A stretch of DNA of 64,000 bases from Rallus limicola (taxonomy: Eukaryota > Chordata > Aves > Gruiformes > Rallidae): contig JAKCOZ010000040.1 in assembly GCA_022605955.1 (NCBI GenBank), forward strand, positions 1,674,001 to 1,738,000. Reading direction: 5' to 3'. The position numbers were made by a program, and so were the translations under genes. The notes below the pieces were generated by a model. That model ran no database searches, was not told where the DNA came from, and was given only the letters and a program-made list of their open reading frames with translations. Of this stretch, positions 60,212 through 64,000 are shown in pieces. Every line of letters starts with the position of its first letter. The stretch's first letter is position 1.

Positions 60212-61734
60212 CAAAGTTTGGAGATGAAACAGGAAACCTCAGCCTGTTTCATTTACCGCTTCTTTTCTTACAAACCCTAGGCTGTGGTTTGGTGACAGGA
60301 TTATGTCACAGTTGCTTGTTTTTGTCACCATCTCCCTCAAAATGTGCAGATCTGGACTTGTATGACCTCCTAAGAAGCACTGCTAGTCTCTCAGCCTCAT
60401 CATCCAAGTTTTTTCACCCACCCAGTTGTCCACTTACTCAGATCATAACATCCCAGTCTAGGCAAAAGAATATCCTGGGAGACAATGTCAAAAGCCTTAC
60501 TGAACTTCTTCCAGAGCCTGTATGCATGGCATCTAATCTGGGTGGATCTGCTTCCTGGATTTTAAAAGAATGAACTTTTTCAGGGTGAGTCCAGGCTCAT
60601 CATTCCACGCTGCAAATGACGTGAAATGCAAGTGGTCAGTAGAAGAACTGACTGAGGACAGGGCAGCTTTAGAGAACTGGGGGAGTACAGTAGAGACAGA
60701 GACTTCTTGCCCTGGTTGTGATCAAAAAGGAAAGTCAAACTCAATATGACCATGAGTGGTTTAGCATAAGATGAGAGGTGAGACAGTGAGCAGACAAAGC
60801 TAGGAATAGGACTTCAGGTCCTACTGCCTTTGGGTGAGTTCCTCTTCCTGGCTTTTCACACACTTTTTTGTAGAATCAAAGCTGCAGCACGCTGCCTGTA
60901 AGCATGGAAACACTATGGGTTTCTCCACACTTGTGAGCTGTCCAGGCCTCTTTATACCATTCAAGGGACTGCAAGGGATCTTGCTCCCTGCTTGGCCAGA
61001 GGGCAGACCTCCAGACATGCCCACAAAAAGCCCCTCATCAAAATGCTGAATTCAAACTTCAAATGTGCAGAACTGCAGCAATATCTTCTCTGAAGATAAT
61101 CCCATTAGGCACAAGCTCTCAACTCTCCTTCCCTTTAAAGTGTGATTGCTCAGGCAGGTGGCCTCCCAGGTTTCCATGCCATAGGAAGCAACTTGAACTG
61201 TTGGGGGTACATGGAGGAGAGGCAAGGGTCCCTCCACTTGTTTTCTGTGCTTGTCTTTGGGCCTTGCCCAAGAAGCAGGAGAAACTGTCTTTCAACAGCA
61301 ACACAAGTGATGACTAAGCTGAGAAGCCAGCTCTGAGCTGGAGTTTCTCTCACCTGACTTTGTCTTTGATTTGTGGCCCCATGGAGGCTGAGGGACTTTA
61401 CCGTCTGCAAGAAGATGGGACTTAGTATGGGATGCCAGGAGCAGCTTTTTAGGATTGCTGGTGGAAGGACCAAGGTGGCCTGAGGAGAAATGTGTGTGGG
61501 AAATCGGGGGGTGAGTGGCTAATACATAGCCTGGTCACGTATAAAGAGGCATCTGGCTCATCAGTGCACTTGTCTGGCCAAGTGCTTTGCTTGATGAGCA
61601 GTCTTCTCTTGTTTTCTCATGAAACTCCACCTCTCTAATGATTTTTAGAATGACTACTTTTAGCACCAAGCCCTGAGAAGAGCAGGAAATGTGCTTCTGA
61701 CACAGCCCTGTGGGAACTGACAGACCACATATGC
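60212..61734. other. Upstream of the granzyme-like gene, nothing recognised
   Basis: No second protease exon found, although clusters of such genes are usual. Likely includes enhancer sequence that I cannot place. Confidence 0.35.
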
Positions 61735-63017
61735 TTGTGTCACAGTTTTGTGTAGCTGGGTGCTGGGAGAGAATGGGGGGCTGCAGAAAATGGGTGCTGT
61801 TAGAAGCAGCTAGAAGCTCTCTGCAGGCTCCAGACTGTAAACATCATCAGTTTCAAGGCCAAAGTTGCTGCTAACCAGGGCCGAGCCAATTGGTGATAGT
61901 CACAGCACCTCTGGGAATCACATTTAGGAGAAAAAAACCCCCAAACCTGATGCATTTTGCCACCAGAGAAGGGAGTGAGAAGATGTAAGGAGCTGTGCAG
62001 ACACCAAGGCTGGGGAGGGGGGGGGAGGAGTCGCCCCAGGTGCTGGACAGAAAGATGCCCCAGCAGCCCCTGGAGAAACCCATGGTGGAGCGGGTGTCCC
62101 CCCGCAGCCCATGGAAAAGGCCCAGACCCCACCTGCAGCCCGTGGAGAGGCCCCACGCTGGAGCAGGGGGTGACAGACAGGAGATGCTGTGACCCGCGTT
62201 GGAGCCAGCCCCTGCCAGCACTTGCAGCCCATGGAGAGAGACAGAGACACAGGGATGACCAAGAGAGAGATTTGCGCTGTAACAGGTTTGCTGGGTGGAG
62301 GCTGGTGACCCCATGGAGGACTGGGACTGAGAGACATTGTGATTTATGACTGTCCTCCATAGCAGTGACCCACGTTGGGGCAGCTGGTGAAGAGCTGAAG
62401 TGCTGTGGGAAAGGACTCACCTTGGAGAAGTTCATGGAGGACTGTCTGCCATGGGTGGGACCCCACGGTGCAGCAGGGGGAGGGGGTGGAATGAATATGT
62501 CATGTCCCTTCCCAAGAAGGAAACAAACTTGCAATGAGAACTGACCAAAGCCCCATTCCCCCAGTCCCTGCCCCTCCCTGTGCCACAACTGGGGGGAAGA
62601 AGGAAGTGAAATCATGACTAGAGTGAAGTCTGCTAAGACTTCAGGGGCAGGGGTAGGGGAGGAGGTAGGTAGAGGTGTTTTAAGATCTGGAAAAGGAAAA
62701 CAGCTCATGAAGAAGTGACTGAGAAATTCATTTGCCCAGTCCCTGCCCCCCTGTGCCACAATGAGGGGGGAGGAGAAGGGTGCAAAATCAAGACTAAAGG
62801 GAAGTCTATTAAGAATGGAGGGGTGGGGGGAAGGTGATACTGAGAACCCCATTTTCCCCAGTCCCTGCCCCCACCCTATGCCACAATGAGAGGGAAGACG
62901 GGAGCAAAATCCTGAATAAAGTCTGCTAAGAAGGGATGGGTGTGGGGAAAGTGTTTTAAGATCTGGTTGCACTTCTCATTATCCGACTTTCATTTTACTG
63001 TATCTGTGTAATAAATT
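61735..63017 (+). mobile_element. Long LTR-like repeat with internal minisatellite
   Basis: Starts near TGTCACAGTTTTGTG, contains the GC-rich blocks shared with 37.6-38.4 kb, and ends near AATAAATTA (63010), a possible poly(A) signal. At 62550-62935 a unit of roughly 95-110 bp (CCCCA..CCCAGTCCCTGCC, TGTGCCACAA, AAGTCT.CTAAGA) is present three times. The 390-residue minus frame across it (61800-62972) is an artefact of the repeat. Confidence 0.5.
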
Positions 63018-63423
63018 AGAGATGCTGAGGGAGCTGTGCTTGTTCAGCCTGGAGAAGAGAAGGCTGTGGGGGGACCTTGTTGGAGCCTTCCAGTCCCTGA
63101 AGGGAGCAGAGGAACAGGAGGGGAATCAGCTTTTTAAAAGGGAAGACAATGGCAGGACAAGGGGGAATAGATTAAAGCTAAAGGTTTAGATTAGATACTA
63201 GGGGGAAATTTTTTTACGGAGAGAGTGGTGAGGGGCTGCAACAGGCTGCCCAGAGAGGTGGTGATGCCCCATTCCTGGAGGTGTTCAAGGCGAGGTTGGC
63301 TGGGGCCCTGGGCAACCTTGTGTAGCTCCAGGCCTGAGGTTGGTGGCCCTGCCTGTGGCAGGGGGTTGGAGCTCTGTGATCCTTGGGGTCCCTTCCAACC
63401 CATGCCATTCTATGATTCTATAT
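63018..63423 (+). repeat. CR1 LINE 3'-end copy
   Basis: 'gagggagctgtgcttgttca' through 'ggtcccttccaacccatgcc' and an ATTCTATG tail. Confidence 0.88.
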
Positions 63424-63426
63424 GAG

Positions 63427-64000
63427 GTGGAAAGGAAACATTTTGGTGCCAAGCTATTAGTAGCTCCCAAAAGCAAGAGGTAAGCGCATTTGTCCTGGCT
63501 TGTATCAAAAATAGTGTGGCCAGTAGGTCTGTGAAGGGGATTGTGCCCCTGGACTGGGCACTGGGGAGGCTGCACCTGGAGTGCTGGGTCCAGTTCTGGG
63601 CTCCTCAGGATCAGAAGGACGTGGAGGTCCTGGAGCGAGTCCAGAGAAGGGCAACCAGGCTGGGGAAGGGGCTGGAGGGCAAATCCTCTGAGGAGCAGCT
63701 GAGGGAGCTGGGGGTGTTGAGGCTGGAGAAGAGGAGGCTGAGGAGAGACCTTATCACCACCTACAACTACCTGATGGGAGGTTGTAGAGAGGTGGGCGCT
63801 GGTCTCTTCAGCCAGGGGACAGGAGATGGGACAAGGGGCAATGGGCTCAAGCTGCCCCAGGGCAGGGTCAGAGCAGATGGGAGGGCAAAGTTCTTCCCTG
63901 GCAGAGTGGTGGGGCTGTGGCCCAGGCTGCCCAGGGAGGGGCTGAGTCCCCTTCCCTGGGTGTGTTTAACAGAGGGGAGATGAGGTGCTCAGGGATCTGG
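63427..64000 (+). repeat. CR1 LINE copy running off the window, homologous to 29.78-30.42 kb
   Basis: The frame 63516-63983 carries [20 protein letters not shown]. It is preceded by the same short non-CR1 flank as the copy at 29.8 kb. Confidence 0.88.

Noticed and set aside
61800..62972. 390-residue minus-strand frame near the window end
   Set aside because: Reads through an LTR-like repeat and its minisatellite; the same text occurs at 37.6-38.4 kb.

Overview
The window is vertebrate genomic DNA, almost certainly from a bird. The reasons are the very large number of CR1 LINE fragments ending in short ATTCTATG-type repeats, bird-type LTR repeats, GC-rich CpG-island promoters, and a compact T-cell receptor alpha locus directly followed by DAD1. 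The species cannot be fixed from sequence alone. Coordinates of spliced genes below were built by hand from splice sites and reading-frame phase.

Region 1 (about 1.7-18.6 kb, + strand) is the 3' end of the T-cell receptor alpha locus. Eleven TRAJ segments that keep an open reading frame lie between 1.69 and 8.97 kb, each with a recombination signal on its 5' side and a splice donor on its 3' side. At least three J pseudogenes or relics accompany them. Several J segments come as alternating two-segment units (type X then type Y) that were duplicated in tandem. The constant gene TRAC follows in four exons (14,104-17,877), with a probable poly(A) signal at 18.6 kb.

Region 2 (18.6-26.1 kb) holds a cluster of CRE-, TCF/LEF-, Runx- and Ets-like sites at 20.3-20.5 kb, which is a candidate TCR alpha enhancer. 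It also holds a small CpG island and DAD1 on the minus strand (24,061-25,139), the oligosaccharyltransferase subunit that neighbours TRA across vertebrates. A tandem CCAAT array upstream of DAD1 separates it from a short GC-rich possible transcript running the other way (25.54-26.08 kb).

Region 3 (26-40 kb) is repeat-rich and carries one intact olfactory receptor on the + strand (34,320-35,274), apparently with a small upstream coding exon at 33,630-33,667.

Region 4 (40.2-49.6 kb, minus strand) is a complete 16-coding-exon gene for a VIT plus von Willebrand A domain protein of the VWA5 family, 736 residues. Its MIDAS metal-binding motif is degenerate. A CpG-rich stretch upstream is its likely promoter.

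Region 5 (49.6-57.7 kb) is CR1 and LTR repeat territory, including an LTR inserted inside a CR1 with a 6-bp target duplication.

Region 6 (57.8-60.2 kb, minus strand) is a complete five-exon granzyme/cathepsin G-like serine protease with TATA box and poly(A) signal. The last 2.3 kb is LTR-like and CR1 sequence.

Functionally the window joins a T-cell antigen receptor locus to a leukocyte granule protease, around the housekeeping gene DAD1, an odorant receptor and an uncharacterised VWA5-type protein.
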